NCBI RefSeq assembly: GCF_007859765.1
Contig: NZ_SIHJ01000001.1
Span: 868,767 to 932,766, forward strand
DNA: 64,000 bases
Reading direction: 5' to 3'
DNA from: Posidoniimonas corsicana
GTDB lineage: Bacteria; Planctomycetota; Planctomycetia; Pirellulales; Lacipirellulaceae
A model generated the notes under the pieces. The model had not been told where the DNA came from. It made no database searches and worked only from the letters and a program-made list of their open reading frames with translations. Shown here in pieces: positions 1 through 8,947 of the stretch. A program made the translations under genes and the position numbers. The first letter of the stretch is position 1; every line of letters starts with the position of its first letter.

Positions 1-634
1 GGTCGCCGTCGGCCACCTGGGCGGCCAGCGTGTGCGACTCTTCACGCTCGTTGCCCGCGCCGGCGCGGATCATCGGGCGGTGGGGGCGCAGCCGCGGCTC
101 GGTGTGCGACCCGGGCACCACCTGAAGGCAGCCGTTCTCGTCGTTGGCGTCGTCCAGGGCGAGCGACACGGTGGCGGTCAGCGTGTCGAACTGCGGGGTG
201 CTGGGCCAGTAGCCCAGATCCTGGTGCCACGCGAACTGGGCGCCGCCCTTCTTCGGACGTTTGGCGAGGAACTGGTCGTAGTCCAGCGTCGCGGTGTCGC
301 CTAGCAGCTGACGCGAGATCGACTCGGCCCGCTGCTCGTAGATGTTGCCGACCAGCTCAGGCCGGTAGACACGGGGCAGCACCGCGTTGACGATCTGGTA
401 GTCCTCGAACGCTCTGGTGTACGGCCCGCTCATATCGCAGAAGTCGCGACCCATATCGGGCACGCCGCCGTTCATGAAAACGTCGTAGATCGCCTCGATG
501 GGCGCCAGCTCCTCCTCGGTCAGCACATCGTCCAGGATGATGTAGCCGTTCTCGTGGAAGTCGCGGATTTGATCCTCGGTTAGCACGTACTCGCTGCCCT
601 TGGCGCCAAATCGTGTCTGTTGGTCGACGGCCAT
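1..634 (-). CDS. Phytanoyl-CoA dioxygenase (PhyH) family protein, 3' end cut by window edge
   Basis: About 211 residues are visible, starting at an ATG at 634 preceded by a strong Shine-Dalgarno (AGGAGGAAG). The Fe(II)/2-oxoglutarate ligand motif HxD is seen in FAWHQDLGYW and the distal His in VVPGSHTEPR, as expected for PhyH-type non-haem oxygenases that hydroxylate small organic substrates. The C-terminus, with the 2-oxoglutarate-binding Arg, lies beyond the window. It is divergent from an AraC-family regulator across about 250 nt, so that regulator may control it. PhyH is a large family in planctomycetes and the substrate cannot be inferred. The family call is secure; the physiological role is not. 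Confidence 0.88.
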   Translation of the reverse strand, partial: MAVDQQTRFGAKGSEYVLTEDQIRDFHENGYIILDDVLTEEELAPIEAIYDVFMNGGVPDMGRDFCDMSGPYTRAFEDYQIVNAVLPRVYRPELVGNIYEQRAESISRQLLGDTATLDYDQFLAKRPKKGGAQFAWHQDLGYWPSTPQFDTLTATVSLALDDANDENGCLQVVPGSHTEPRLRPHRPMIRAGAGNEREESHTLAAQVADGD

Positions 635-883
635 CTGCAGACTTCCTCCTGGAATCGAATGAGATCGTGGGATTCGCCCAAGTCCCCGCCTGACGAGTGA
701 AGCACCGGCGGGTTGGGAAGAGCGGGATCGTCCGCAACGCCGTTGGGCGGCTCGGTCTCTCCCGTACTCGTCTCTTCACTCTAGTGCGACCGGGTGTGGG
801 ATTCTCCGCGATTCACGGCACAAACCAATACTATCCACTCACCCAACAAACCATTCGCAGGCGAACTTGGTTACAATCCCACC

Positions 884-1777
884 ATGGCGGTTTATCGCGA
901 GGTCATCGAATCCCCTCCCGACCAGTCGTTCCGGCTGCTGCAGTGGGAGAATTCACTGAGCGAGGTGCAGGTCTCGGTCGGCCCGGGCCGCTGGTCCGCG
1001 ATCGAGGGACGCGGCGAACGTTGGCACGCGCACCGAGCGGTTGAGCTCACCTACATCCACCGCGGATCGGGCACAAGATTCATCGGCGACCACATCGGCG
1101 CGATTGGGCCGCCGGAGCTGGTGCTGATCGGCGCAGACCTGCCGCACTACTGGCGGGGGTTGGACGAGTCCCGGGGTGCGGCATTGCAGTTCGACCTCAG
1201 CAACAGCGGGGGACTCGGCTCGCTGCGTGAGGCGGCTCGCCTCGCTAACCTCCGCGTCAATGCATCCCGCGGGTTGCTGTTCGACGAATCGCTAACGGCC
1301 GAGGTGGGCGAACGGATGTTGACGCTGTCGCGCTACGGACCGGTAGAGCGACTGGCGTCGGTGCTCGCCATCCTCGCTCGGCTTGAAGAGGCCTGCGAGC
1401 AGGCCGCACCGCTGTGCGAGAAGGAGTACACCATCACCGCGTCGGCCGCCCACGCCGACAAGATCCGTGACGCCATCGACCTGCTGCTCGAGCACCACGC
1501 CGAGGAGCTTACCGTAGACGATGTCGCGCAAGCGGTCGGCCTGTCCCGTGCGACTCTCTGCCGCTACTTCCGGCGGTACACGGGACGCAGCGTCGTGGCG
1601 TTCCTGAACGAAGCCCGCATCGACCAGGCGAAGCGGGCGCTGCACGAAACGGCCACCCCCATCAGCCAGATCGCCCTGGCGGTCGGATTCGGCAACCTAT
1701 CGAACTTCAACCGCCAGTTCCGACGAGCGGTGGGGCGTTCGCCCCGCGAGTACCGGCGTGCGAGCGCCGCCCAGTAG
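884..1777 (+). CDS. AraC-family transcriptional regulator with N-terminal cupin domain
   Basis: 297 residues from the ATG at 884; a longer frame exists upstream, but the region before MAVYREVIES looks non-coding. The N-terminal part (about 20-130) has a His-rich cupin-like stretch (HAHRAVELTYIHRG) that probably senses a small ligand. The C-terminal 100 residues carry two helix-turn-helix units: TVDDVAQAVGLSRATLCRYF, then ISQIALAVGFGNLSNFNRQF and the family ending SPREYRR. It is transcribed away from the PhyH oxygenase, the classic arrangement of an AraC regulator and its target. The ligand is unknown. Confidence 0.92.
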   Translation: MAVYREVIESPPDQSFRLLQWENSLSEVQVSVGPGRWSAIEGRGERWHAHRAVELTYIHRGSGTRFIGDHIGAIGPPELVLIGADLPHYWRGLDESRGAALQFDLSNSGGLGSLREAARLANLRVNASRGLLFDESLTAEVGERMLTLSRYGPVERLASVLAILARLEEACEQAAPLCEKEYTITASAAHADKIRDAIDLLLEHHAEELTVDDVAQAVGLSRATLCRYFRRYTGRSVVAFLNEARIDQAKRALHETATPISQIALAVGFGNLSNFNRQFRRAVGRSPREYRRASAAQ

Positions 1778-1789
1778 AGCGAGTCAAAG

Positions 1790-2659
1790 CTACCGGGCGT
1801 CGAGCACGCCCACTTGCTGCAGCCAGGGCCAGAAGCGCTCGACCCACTTGCCGCCCTCGCCGGGGCCGCCGATGGTGAAGGCCCCGTGCCCGCCGGTCTT
1901 GGTGACCCAGAGATGATGGTCGACGCCTGCGGACTGGTACGCGTCGGCGATGGACCGGGCGAACGACACGGGCGCGGTGCGGTCGTCTTCGGCCGACGCG
2001 ATGAACGCCGGCGGCACCTTCGGGCCGATGGGATAGGACGCCATCGTCCGTGCGGGGCGAGACGGCCAGGGGCTGAGCAACGCCACGAAGTCCGGCCGGC
2101 TGCTCTCCCGCTCGACCGGGTCTGCCGCCGATGGGTCGCCGTCGTCGAAGTGTGACGCCACGTTGAGGGACAGGTTCCCGCCGGCCGACCAGCCGAGGAT
2201 GCCGATCCTGCCGGGGTCCACGCCCCATTTATCGGCGTTGGCCCTGAGCAAGCGGATGGCGCGGAGCCCATCCGCCAACGCGTCGGCCTCGACCTGTTCA
2301 GACGGGGGCGCCGTGCGGTAGCGCAAAGCGGCAACCGCCACCCCCTTGGGAAGAAACGCCTCGACCGCACCGTCTGCCCCCACCAGACGGGTGAGGTGGG
2401 TGTATCCGCCGCCGCAGCAAGCGATCACGGTCACGCGTCCCCGTTCGGGCGTTGGACCTTCCGGTGAGTAGAGCCACAGGCTGGGCAGGCCAACGTCCCA
2501 GTAGCGTCCCGTTCCGTCGTCCCCGCCCGGCGTCGCGTCCGCCGGTGCATTGGGAGGGCCGTGTTCCCAGAGCGGCGCCGCCAGCGGGCGCGGAAGGTCT
2601 CCGGCGGCGGCCGGGAAAACCCAAACGGCCGCGAGCAGCAGCGATGTCAACAAACGCAT
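1790..2659 (-). CDS. Secreted alpha/beta hydrolase (acetyl-esterase / BD-FAE-like)
   Basis: 289 residues. The N-terminus MRLLTSLLLAAVWVFPAAAG is a clear Sec signal peptide, so the enzyme acts outside the cytoplasm. The nucleophile elbow is GWSAGGN (Ser near residue 156); the acid is probably in SAEDDRTAPV (about 222) and the His in GGHGAF (about 258), in the usual order. The oxyanion region reads CCGGGYTHL instead of the usual HGGG. Relatives include acetyl-xylan esterases and feruloyl esterases acting on polysaccharide side chains; that substrate class is inference. It ends 12 nt from the convergent AraC gene. Confidence 0.85.
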   Translation of the reverse strand: MRLLTSLLLAAVWVFPAAAGDLPRPLAAPLWEHGPPNAPADATPGGDDGTGRYWDVGLPSLWLYSPEGPTPERGRVTVIACCGGGYTHLTRLVGADGAVEAFLPKGVAVAALRYRTAPPSEQVEADALADGLRAIRLLRANADKWGVDPGRIGILGWSAGGNLSLNVASHFDDGDPSAADPVERESSRPDFVALLSPWPSRPARTMASYPIGPKVPPAFIASAEDDRTAPVSFARSIADAYQSAGVDHHLWVTKTGGHGAFTIGGPGEGGKWVERFWPWLQQVGVLDAR

Positions 2660-2744
2660 AGGTGGACCAGGCAGCGATACAAGTAGGCGGAGGCGACAGA
2701 CGCACCGCCAGTCTGATCACGCGCGGCCCGTATTGCAATCTGCG

Positions 2745-4919
2745 TTAGCCTAACACCTGCAGCGGCATCGTCCGGCGCGGAGTGCCTGTCCCCCGGTACA
2801 GCGCGTTGGCGATGGCCGGCGCCACAGCAATCAGGGGCGTTTCACCGGCCCCCACCGACGGCAGATCCTGGCGGTCAAGCAGCACCACGTCAAGCTCCGG
2901 CAGGTCGGCCATCCGGGGAGTTGAGTAGGTAGAAAACGACGGGTTGCTGATGGCGCCGTTCTCAAACTCGATCTGCTCGGTGAGCGCGCCGCCAAGCCCC
3001 ATTACAATCGAGCCCTCGACCTGCGAGCGGACATTGGCCGGGTTGTGGATGGCGCCGCACTCGTACGCCTGGCACACCGACTTCACTCGGATAGCGCCCT
3101 GCTCAATTATCGCCTCGGCGCATGCAGCCACGAACGAGCCCTTCTCCGTTCCGCAGGCCAGCCCGACCGGCTCGCCCGCCTCCCAGCGTCGTTTGAAGTT
3201 GCTCTTCTCAGCTACCGACTCGAGCACATCCCGCAGCCGGCCGGCTTCTAGGTGGGCGAGTCGGAAGCTGAGCGGGTCAATGCCAGCCATCTGAGCCAGC
3301 TCGTCCATCGCCGCCTCGCGGGCGAACACGTTGGCCGTAGACGCCAGCGCCCGGTAAGACCCCTGGCGGAGTGGCGAGTCCGCCTGCAGGAAGCGGGTGC
3401 GGCCGCTCGGCGATCGGTAGGGCGTCTCGATTGCTGAACCGCCGGAGTTGATGTTGGTGAAGTCCCAGTGGCGCAGCCGGCCGTCGGCATCTACCGCCGC
3501 GTTCACGTCGATCACCCCGGCGGGACGGAAGTATGCCCAGGTGAACTCCTCCTCGCGAGTCCACCGCAGCGAAACCGGCCTGCCGGCGCCCTTGGCGAGC
3601 CGGGCCGCCTCGACCGCCGCCTCGCCGGTGTGCTTGCCGCCGAATCCGCCGCCCGTGTCCGGCACGATTACGCGCACTCGCTCGGCGGGCAAACCGAACG
3701 CCTCACGCAGCTCGCCGTGCACGCGGGCCGGCTGCTGGGTGCCGGTCCAAACGGTGAGCATCCCGTCTTCCCACTTCGCGACCGCCGCGCGCGGCTCCAT
3801 TGGGGCATGCTGGATGTACGCGATCGAGTAGCTCGCCGAGAGCGTCTTGAGCCCCACGTCGTCGCTCGGCGCCTCTCCCCACTCTCGCCCACCCCGACGG
3901 CTTGCCCTCGCGCCGTCTGCGGTGCTTCGGAGGTGCTCATCCAACCCACTGCTGCTCGGGTGCTCTCCACGCTGCCACTCGGCGGTGGCTACGATCGCTT
4001 CGATCGCGTTTGCGGCCTGGTGCGAGGTGGGGGCAACGCAACCAACGAAGCTTGCGTCCTCGACCACCCTTACGCCGTCCAACGTTTGCGCGGTATCGGT
4101 GCTGTAGCTGATGAGCTTTGCGTTGTACGCCGGCGCCCGCAGCACTTTGCCGTAGAGCATGCCGGGGAGTTGGATGTCGGACGTGTACCGGTGGGCGCCG
4201 GTGACGATCTCCCGCGCGCCGACCTTCGGAACAGATTCGCCCATCACGTGCCACTGTTCAACCCGCCTGAGCTCGACGCGACGTTGGTCATTGCCGGGAT
4301 CGCCGCCCGCAAGAGGTTCCTGCTTGGCGAGTTCCCCCAAACCGATCGAGAGGCCATCAGGCCCCTGAAAGGCTCCGTCACGCAGCTCGACCTGGTCCAC
4401 GGCGACGCCGAGCGTCGCCGCGGCTGCCGCCGCCAACCGCACGCGGGCCGCGGCGCACGCCGACCGCACGCGGGGCACGGTGGATGGCGTCGTCCGGCTG
4501 CCGGCTGTGCCGCCGTCGTCTGGGCAGAGGAGGGTGTCGGCCATCACCAGCTCGATCTGGTCGAGCGGTAGGCTGAGCTCTTCCGCGGCGGCCTGGGTGA
4601 GCTGCGTGCGCGACCCCTGCCCTACTTCAACCTTGCTGGTGAAAAGGGTGACCCGGCCGTCTTCGCCGATGTGCAGCCGGTCGGAAAGCTCCTCGGGGGC
4701 GACGCGTCTCCGACCGCCGCGGCGTTGCGCCGCCACGTGCGAGGAGGCGGCAGCAACCACGAGGCCGGCGCCGAGAGTCTGCACGAAGGCGCGACGATCG
4801 GTTCGGAACGAATACCGCGGCTGCTCGCGCAACTCGTAACGTTCCTCGGCGAGGAGTTGCTCGTCGAACGAGCCGTCCGATGCTTGGCGATCGCGGGCAT
4901 TCAGTGACGTGTTCGGCAT
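2745..4919 (-). CDS. Xanthine dehydrogenase/aldehyde oxidase-family molybdopterin-binding subunit, Tat-exported
   Basis: 724 residues from the ATG at 4919. About 40 residues in, TDRRAFVQTLGAGL followed by a hydrophobic stretch ending in AAAS forms a twin-arginine signal, as in IorB-type (isoquinoline 1-oxidoreductase) large subunits. Molybdopterin-contacting segments are visible (DTGGGFGGKH mid-protein), and near the C-terminus VGAGETPLIAVAP carries the Glu that acts as base in molybdenum hydroxylases. It follows the 2Fe-2S subunit by 35 nt, so the two form a heterodimer. A MocA-like enzyme opens the same operon. The reaction would be hydroxylation of an aldehyde or N-heterocycle in the periplasm; the substrate is not predictable. 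Confidence 0.9.
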   Translation of the reverse strand: MPNTSLNARDRQASDGSFDEQLLAEERYELREQPRYSFRTDRRAFVQTLGAGLVVAAASSHVAAQRRGGRRRVAPEELSDRLHIGEDGRVTLFTSKVEVGQGSRTQLTQAAAEELSLPLDQIELVMADTLLCPDDGGTAGSRTTPSTVPRVRSACAAARVRLAAAAAATLGVAVDQVELRDGAFQGPDGLSIGLGELAKQEPLAGGDPGNDQRRVELRRVEQWHVMGESVPKVGAREIVTGAHRYTSDIQLPGMLYGKVLRAPAYNAKLISYSTDTAQTLDGVRVVEDASFVGCVAPTSHQAANAIEAIVATAEWQRGEHPSSSGLDEHLRSTADGARASRRGGREWGEAPSDDVGLKTLSASYSIAYIQHAPMEPRAAVAKWEDGMLTVWTGTQQPARVHGELREAFGLPAERVRVIVPDTGGGFGGKHTGEAAVEAARLAKGAGRPVSLRWTREEEFTWAYFRPAGVIDVNAAVDADGRLRHWDFTNINSGGSAIETPYRSPSGRTRFLQADSPLRQGSYRALASTANVFAREAAMDELAQMAGIDPLSFRLAHLEAGRLRDVLESVAEKSNFKRRWEAGEPVGLACGTEKGSFVAACAEAIIEQGAIRVKSVCQAYECGAIHNPANVRSQVEGSIVMGLGGALTEQIEFENGAISNPSFSTYSTPRMADLPELDVVLLDRQDLPSVGAGETPLIAVAPAIANALYRGTGTPRRTMPLQVLG

Positions 4920-4954
4920 GCCTGCTACTCCCGTGATGTGTGCTTGGGCCTCGG

Positions 4955-5410
4955 CTACCGCGTCGCCTGCAGGACCGCCGCCCGTAGATTGCGGTAGTTG
5001 CAGCAGCGGCATAGGTTCCCGCTCATCGCTTCGACAATCTCGGCTTCGGTCGCGTGGGGCTTCTCGCGGAGCAGGCCAACCGCGTTCATCACCTGGCCCG
5101 GCACGCAGTAGCCGCACTGCATCGCCCGCTGGTCGATGAACGCCTGCTGCACGGGGTGCAGTTCGTCTCCGGCGAGCCCTTCGATTGTCTCGACGCTGGC
5201 ATCCGCAACTTCTTCAACCGATGTGATACAGCTCCGCGTGGCGACGCCATCGATCAACACGGTGCAAGCCCCGCACTCTCCTTCGCCGCACCCGTACTTG
5301 GTCCCGGTGAGGCCCAGGTCTTCGCGGAGCACGTCTAGCAGCGGACGGTCGGAGGACGTCGTGACGGCGTGGGTTTGACCGTTGACTTTGATCGAGTGCC
5401 GATCTGTCAT
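4955..5410 (-). CDS. (2Fe-2S)-binding small subunit of the molybdenum hydroxylase
   Basis: 151 residues, normal for this family. It binds two clusters: a plant-ferredoxin-type site in GCGEGECGACTV with a further Cys in ATRSC, and an all-helical C-terminal site in MQCGYCVPG and NLCRCCNYRN. It passes electrons from the molybdenum site of the next gene's product to an external acceptor. There is no signal of its own, so it is presumably exported with the Tat-tagged large subunit by hitchhiking, as for Ior-type enzymes (inference). It lies 26 nt after the MocA-like gene and 35 nt before the large subunit. Confidence 0.93.
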   Translation of the reverse strand: MTDRHSIKVNGQTHAVTTSSDRPLLDVLREDLGLTGTKYGCGEGECGACTVLIDGVATRSCITSVEEVADASVETIEGLAGDELHPVQQAFIDQRAMQCGYCVPGQVMNAVGLLREKPHATEAEIVEAMSGNLCRCCNYRNLRAAVLQATR

Positions 5411-5436
5411 TGGTTTCTCCTGCGTATGGGAGGTGA

Positions 5437-6078
5437 TCAGCCAGCATCGACTCTTGAACGGGGGCGGTGTGCGTGCGGGCTCGCTCGGACAAGTCGGCGG
5501 TAGTCCTCAGGGGTGTCGATATCCCGGGGCAGGTCGTCGCCGCTAACGGACACCGTCCGGACCTCCACTTCCGTCAGTAACTGATCCAACCCCGCTCCAC
5601 TAGGAAGCGACCGCACGGAATCGGCAGCGGCCCAAGGCAGGAGCACCGGGTGCCCCCGCCGGCCGGAGGACTCCGGGGCCCACACCGCTGGCTCCTTCGG
5701 ATCGTAAGCGTCGACAAGTGCATTGACCAACCCTGACGACAGCGTCGGCAGGTCCGCCGGCGCGGTCAGCCACGCGTCATGATTGCTGGGCTGCCAGGTC
5801 GACTGCAGAAAGTCCAACCCCGCTTCTATTGATGCTCGCATGTCGGGCGAGGACTCGACGCAAGCAACGTCGACCGGCAAGTCTTCGCAGAGCGATCGGA
5901 GCGTAGATTCACCGTGGCGCACAACGACCACCACCCGCTCAACGGCGCTAGCCGTCCATGCCTGCAGCGTGTGCTCGATCAGGGGCCGCCCAGCAAACGG
6001 GAGCAGCAGCTTCTGCCGCCCCATGCGGTAGCTCCGCCCCGCGGCCGGCACGATTGCGAATGACCGGAAACTAGCCAT
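5437..6078 (-). CDS. MobA/MocA-like nucleotidyltransferase (probable molybdenum cofactor cytidylyltransferase)
   Basis: 213 residues from the ATG at 6078. The N-terminal nucleotide-binding motif VPAAGRSYRMGRQK is that of MobA/MocA/IspD-type NTP transferases; PADLPTLS carries the metal-binding Asp. Xanthine-dehydrogenase-family enzymes use molybdopterin cytosine dinucleotide, and the gene is first in an operon with such an enzyme, so CTP:molybdopterin transfer (MocA) is favoured over GTP transfer (MobA). It lacks the extra PaoD/XdhC-type chaperone seen in some operons. The specific substrate is inferred from context. Confidence 0.82.
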   Translation of the reverse strand: MASFRSFAIVPAAGRSYRMGRQKLLLPFAGRPLIEHTLQAWTASAVERVVVVVRHGESTLRSLCEDLPVDVACVESSPDMRASIEAGLDFLQSTWQPSNHDAWLTAPADLPTLSSGLVNALVDAYDPKEPAVWAPESSGRRGHPVLLPWAAADSVRSLPSGAGLDQLLTEVEVRTVSVSGDDLPRDIDTPEDYRRLVRASPHAHRPRSRVDAG

Positions 6079-6130
6079 AGGGCGTAGCGTATCCGATCGG
6101 GCAGCGGGCCGCGAACAAATCGCCCGGCGC

Positions 6131-7558
6131 CTACGCGGTTCGCAGGGCGGTCTCGACCAGCCGAACCGCCTCCTGCAGGCCGCAGGGCCTGCCCGCGACA
6201 TGGACCGAGGCCTCGCTGCCCAGAAGCTCGTCCATCCGCCGGCACGCTGAGATGACGGTGCTGTGGCTGCGGTTGCCAAACTGGTCGCCGATCTCGCTCC
6301 ATGCGGATTGCGTGTACTTCCGCGAAAGCCACATCGCCAGCATACGCGGTTCGGTGGCGCTCTTGGTGCGTCGCTTCGATTTGATGACGCCGGTCTCGAC
6401 TCCGAACACGCTGCAGACCGCATCCTGGATTTGCTTAACGCCAACGCTCGGCGTGCTGACGCGGTTCATGTCGTCGATGGCGCGGCCAACGGCCTTCTCG
6501 CAGATATCCAGGTCGAGCAGACGGCTGGAGAGGCCCAGCTTGTTGACGACGCCCCGGATCTCCCAGGCGCCGCCGATCAACCCGCTGGCGATCATCCGCA
6601 CCGCGGCCGGCTCGAGCCGCACTCCCGACTGCTGCGCGAACCGCTCGACCAGTCGCGATTTGAGGCTGTGGTCGGGCGGGGCGATCTCGACCGCTACTCC
6701 TGCGCCGAGCCGCGACAGCAGCTCGCCGCTCATCTTGCGGAGCTCGGCCGGGCTGCGGTCGCTGGTCAGCACCACGTCGGCGCCCTGGGCGGCGAGTGTG
6801 TCGAGTGTGTACTGCAGCTCCTCGAGCGTCTTCTGCTTGCCGAGCAGGAAGTGGATGTCGTCGATCAGCAACAGGTCGACGCCGCGGCAGCGGCCTCGGA
6901 AACTGGCGAGCGTGCGTCCGTGCACCGCCTCGACAAAACCGGACGTAAACTCCTCGGCCGTCAACCGAACCACCCGCTTGCGGCGGTGCCGCGAGCGAAA
7001 GCCATCGGCGATAGCCCGCAACAAGTGCGTCTTGCCCGTGCCGCCGCGTCCCCACAGCACCACCGGCGAGGGCGCCGGGCTGCCGGCTGCGATCAGCTCG
7101 GCCAGCTTGGCGGCCTCGCGGTTGGAGTCGCTGACAAGAAAGCCGGGCGCTTCGCTGGGCTTCGGCGGCGCCTTGGGCGCGGGGGCGGCCTTCACAGCGG
7201 GCTCGTCGGGCTCCGCCGGGCGATCCTGTCGAGCGGGCGTCGGCGCCACGGCAGCGTCGACGACAAACTCGATGCTTCGGGACCCGAGACCAGCGGCTCT
7301 GCAGGCCTGCTTCAGTTCTGCCTTGAAGTGCTTCCGCAGGCAGTCGCACTCTAGTGTGCTGCCAGCGATCACAACCAGCGTGTCGTTGCTGGAGAGGTCG
7401 AACCCGACTCGCCCCTCGAACCATGCCTTGTGCCGCTTCTCGCCCACGACGTTCCTGAGCGTGGAGGCAAACCGGCGGTCGTCATCGGCGTCTTCTTGCG
7501 GCATCTCTGCCGCCGCATCGTCCTTGACCACTTCCTGTGTGCCTCCTGGGTCGCGCAT
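6131..7558 (-). CDS. dnaA: Chromosomal replication initiator DnaA (variant signature)
   Basis: 475 residues if the ATG at 7558 is used (AGGG 5 nt upstream); a GTG at 7615 is an alternative. Domain I is at the N-terminus (RFASTLRNVVGEKRHKAWF), followed by a Pro/Ala-rich domain II. The AAA+ domain has Walker A GRGGTGKTHLL and Walker B LLLIDDIHFL. Domain IV has the KRRTKSATEPRMLAMWL helix and a signature GNRSHSTVISA in place of the more usual RDHTTV. The role is opening the origin by binding DnaA boxes. Neither dnaN nor other classical origin neighbours adjoin it. The gene is complete; the identification is secure although motif details diverge. Confidence 0.92.
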   Translation of the reverse strand: MRDPGGTQEVVKDDAAAEMPQEDADDDRRFASTLRNVVGEKRHKAWFEGRVGFDLSSNDTLVVIAGSTLECDCLRKHFKAELKQACRAAGLGSRSIEFVVDAAVAPTPARQDRPAEPDEPAVKAAPAPKAPPKPSEAPGFLVSDSNREAAKLAELIAAGSPAPSPVVLWGRGGTGKTHLLRAIADGFRSRHRRKRVVRLTAEEFTSGFVEAVHGRTLASFRGRCRGVDLLLIDDIHFLLGKQKTLEELQYTLDTLAAQGADVVLTSDRSPAELRKMSGELLSRLGAGVAVEIAPPDHSLKSRLVERFAQQSGVRLEPAAVRMIASGLIGGAWEIRGVVNKLGLSSRLLDLDICEKAVGRAIDDMNRVSTPSVGVKQIQDAVCSVFGVETGVIKSKRRTKSATEPRMLAMWLSRKYTQSAWSEIGDQFGNRSHSTVISACRRMDELLGSEASVHVAGRPCGLQEAVRLVETALRTA

Positions 7559-7961
7559 ACCATCCCTACGCACCAACGCCTTCGTGGCCGTTGGAGTGCG
7601 GCGGGACGCGCCCACCGCGGGTAAGGGATTCCGTTACGCGACTAGATGATCACCGGGTAGAAACCGGTAGATCTGCCCATTAATTAAACGTCGTCACCCG
7701 GACGCAGCGGCTTGCCATTCGTGTCAGCGATGCTCCCCCGCGAAGTAAGAAATCGGCGGAGGCAGTCACGCGTTTTGGCGGTTAAGCCCATGGCTGTTGG
7801 CGGCTGTCGTTGTCACCCGAGAGCCCGATTGTACGGCTGCTAGCACGACTGTCAAACCGGCCAGTGAAGAAGTCGTGAAGAAACTCTTTCGCTGTTGCTA
7901 TACAAGCAGAAACAGCCTCCCGAGCCCTCCCAAACCGAATGCGAGCGCGGTGGATAACGTG
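7559..7961. other. Non-coding region upstream of dnaA
   Basis: About 400 nt between dnaA and the GNAT gene, both on the minus strand. It includes an AT-rich palindrome TTAATTAA at 7680, a short direct repeat ACCGG-TAGA at 7650-7670, the sequence GCTATACAAGC at 7897-7907 (also seen at 47501), and one near-consensus DnaA box. I see no gene and no cluster of DnaA boxes, so an origin is not supported. Confidence 0.5.
7949..7957. promoter_or_regulatory. Possible single DnaA box (one mismatch)
   Basis: GGTGGATAA is the reverse complement of TTATCCACC, one base from TTATCCACA. A single such 9-mer is expected by chance fairly often, so this is only a candidate autoregulatory site for dnaA. Confidence 0.2.
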
Positions 7962-8894
7962 TCACCCGACAGGCGGCGGCGCGCCGTTGCGACGGAGGTA
8001 GGCGTGGCGCCGCGCCCACTCCCGCAGGCCGGCCCGGCGGTAGATGTCCTGCGCCGGTTCGTTGCGCGCGTCCACCGCAAGGACCAGGCGTTGCGCTCCG
8101 CGATCTAGAGCCACGCGCTGCGCCTCGGCCACCGCGGCGGCGCCAAGGCCGCGCCCCCGCGCCTCCGGCGCAACCCCTACGTAGACCAGTTCCAACTGCT
8201 GCGACTCGGGGTGCTCGGCAAGCAGCAGCACGCCAACGTCTTGCTCGCCTTGGCGGATGTACTTCCAGAGCGTTGGATCGTACTCGCCCACCGCCTTGTA
8301 GCCGTGCAGCACGTCGGCCACGTTGCGCGCCCCGTCCAGCTCTGGGAAGTCGAGCGTGCCCTGGTAGGTCCGGCTGACCAGGCGCTCAAGGCGGTTTTGG
8401 CGGCGTTCGTCAAACGGCGCGAACTCAACGGCGTCAGATGGCGGGGCAGGGTGGTGGGTTTGCGGCCTCCACTGCAGGTACCGCAGCTCGGCAAGATCGA
8501 CAAAGCCGCACGCCACCAGCGCCCGGTGCAGCGGGCCATAGCGGTGCTCCGCCAGCGTCTGCGTGATCGAAACGCCCGCCTTGTCGGCGATCGCTGTAAC
8601 CCGTTGGATCAGCGCGCTGGTCAGCTCCGTTGACGGCTCCCCCGACTCCGCCTGCGGAGGCCACAACGAGCAGCCCTTTCCAGGCTGAGGCTGCCCCCAC
8701 ACAGCGGCCGCCAGGGCGTCTCCCTGCTTGGCGACAAGCAGCGCTTGGAACGCGCCGAGCGGTTCGTCCTGCAGCTTGGCGAGCGAGTCCACCAGCGGCG
8801 CCCGCTGGTCGGCGGGCAGCGTGCGGAGCACCAGCGTTAGCGCTGCCCGCAGATCGGCAGGCTCGCATGGGCCAATTGTGAAATCACCGGGCAT
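7962..8894 (-). CDS. GNAT-family N-acetyltransferase
   Basis: 310 residues from the ATG at 8894 (MPGDFTIGP); upstream starts at 8906 and 8930 are possible. The C-terminal half carries the acetyl-CoA motif A: LVYVGVAPEARGRGLGAAAV, then the NEPAQDIYRRAGL segment typical of GNAT motif B. The N-terminal half is about 150 residues without a clear motif and could be a degenerate GNAT-like fold, as in tandem GNAT proteins. The substrate is unknown. It lies upstream of dnaA on the same strand but far enough away that co-transcription is uncertain. Confidence 0.85.
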   Translation of the reverse strand: MPGDFTIGPCEPADLRAALTLVLRTLPADQRAPLVDSLAKLQDEPLGAFQALLVAKQGDALAAAVWGQPQPGKGCSLWPPQAESGEPSTELTSALIQRVTAIADKAGVSITQTLAEHRYGPLHRALVACGFVDLAELRYLQWRPQTHHPAPPSDAVEFAPFDERRQNRLERLVSRTYQGTLDFPELDGARNVADVLHGYKAVGEYDPTLWKYIRQGEQDVGVLLLAEHPESQQLELVYVGVAPEARGRGLGAAAVAEAQRVALDRGAQRLVLAVDARNEPAQDIYRRAGLREWARRHAYLRRNGAPPPVG

Positions 8895-8947
8895 AGCGCG
8901 GAGCATACCGGACACCCGCACGCCTGTCATCTAGAAAAGCCGCCGGA

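Noticed and set aside
7559-7961. Chromosomal origin next to dnaA
   Set aside because: Only one 9-mer approaches a DnaA box and no run of AT-rich 13-mers or other boxes is seen. Skew could not be computed here.
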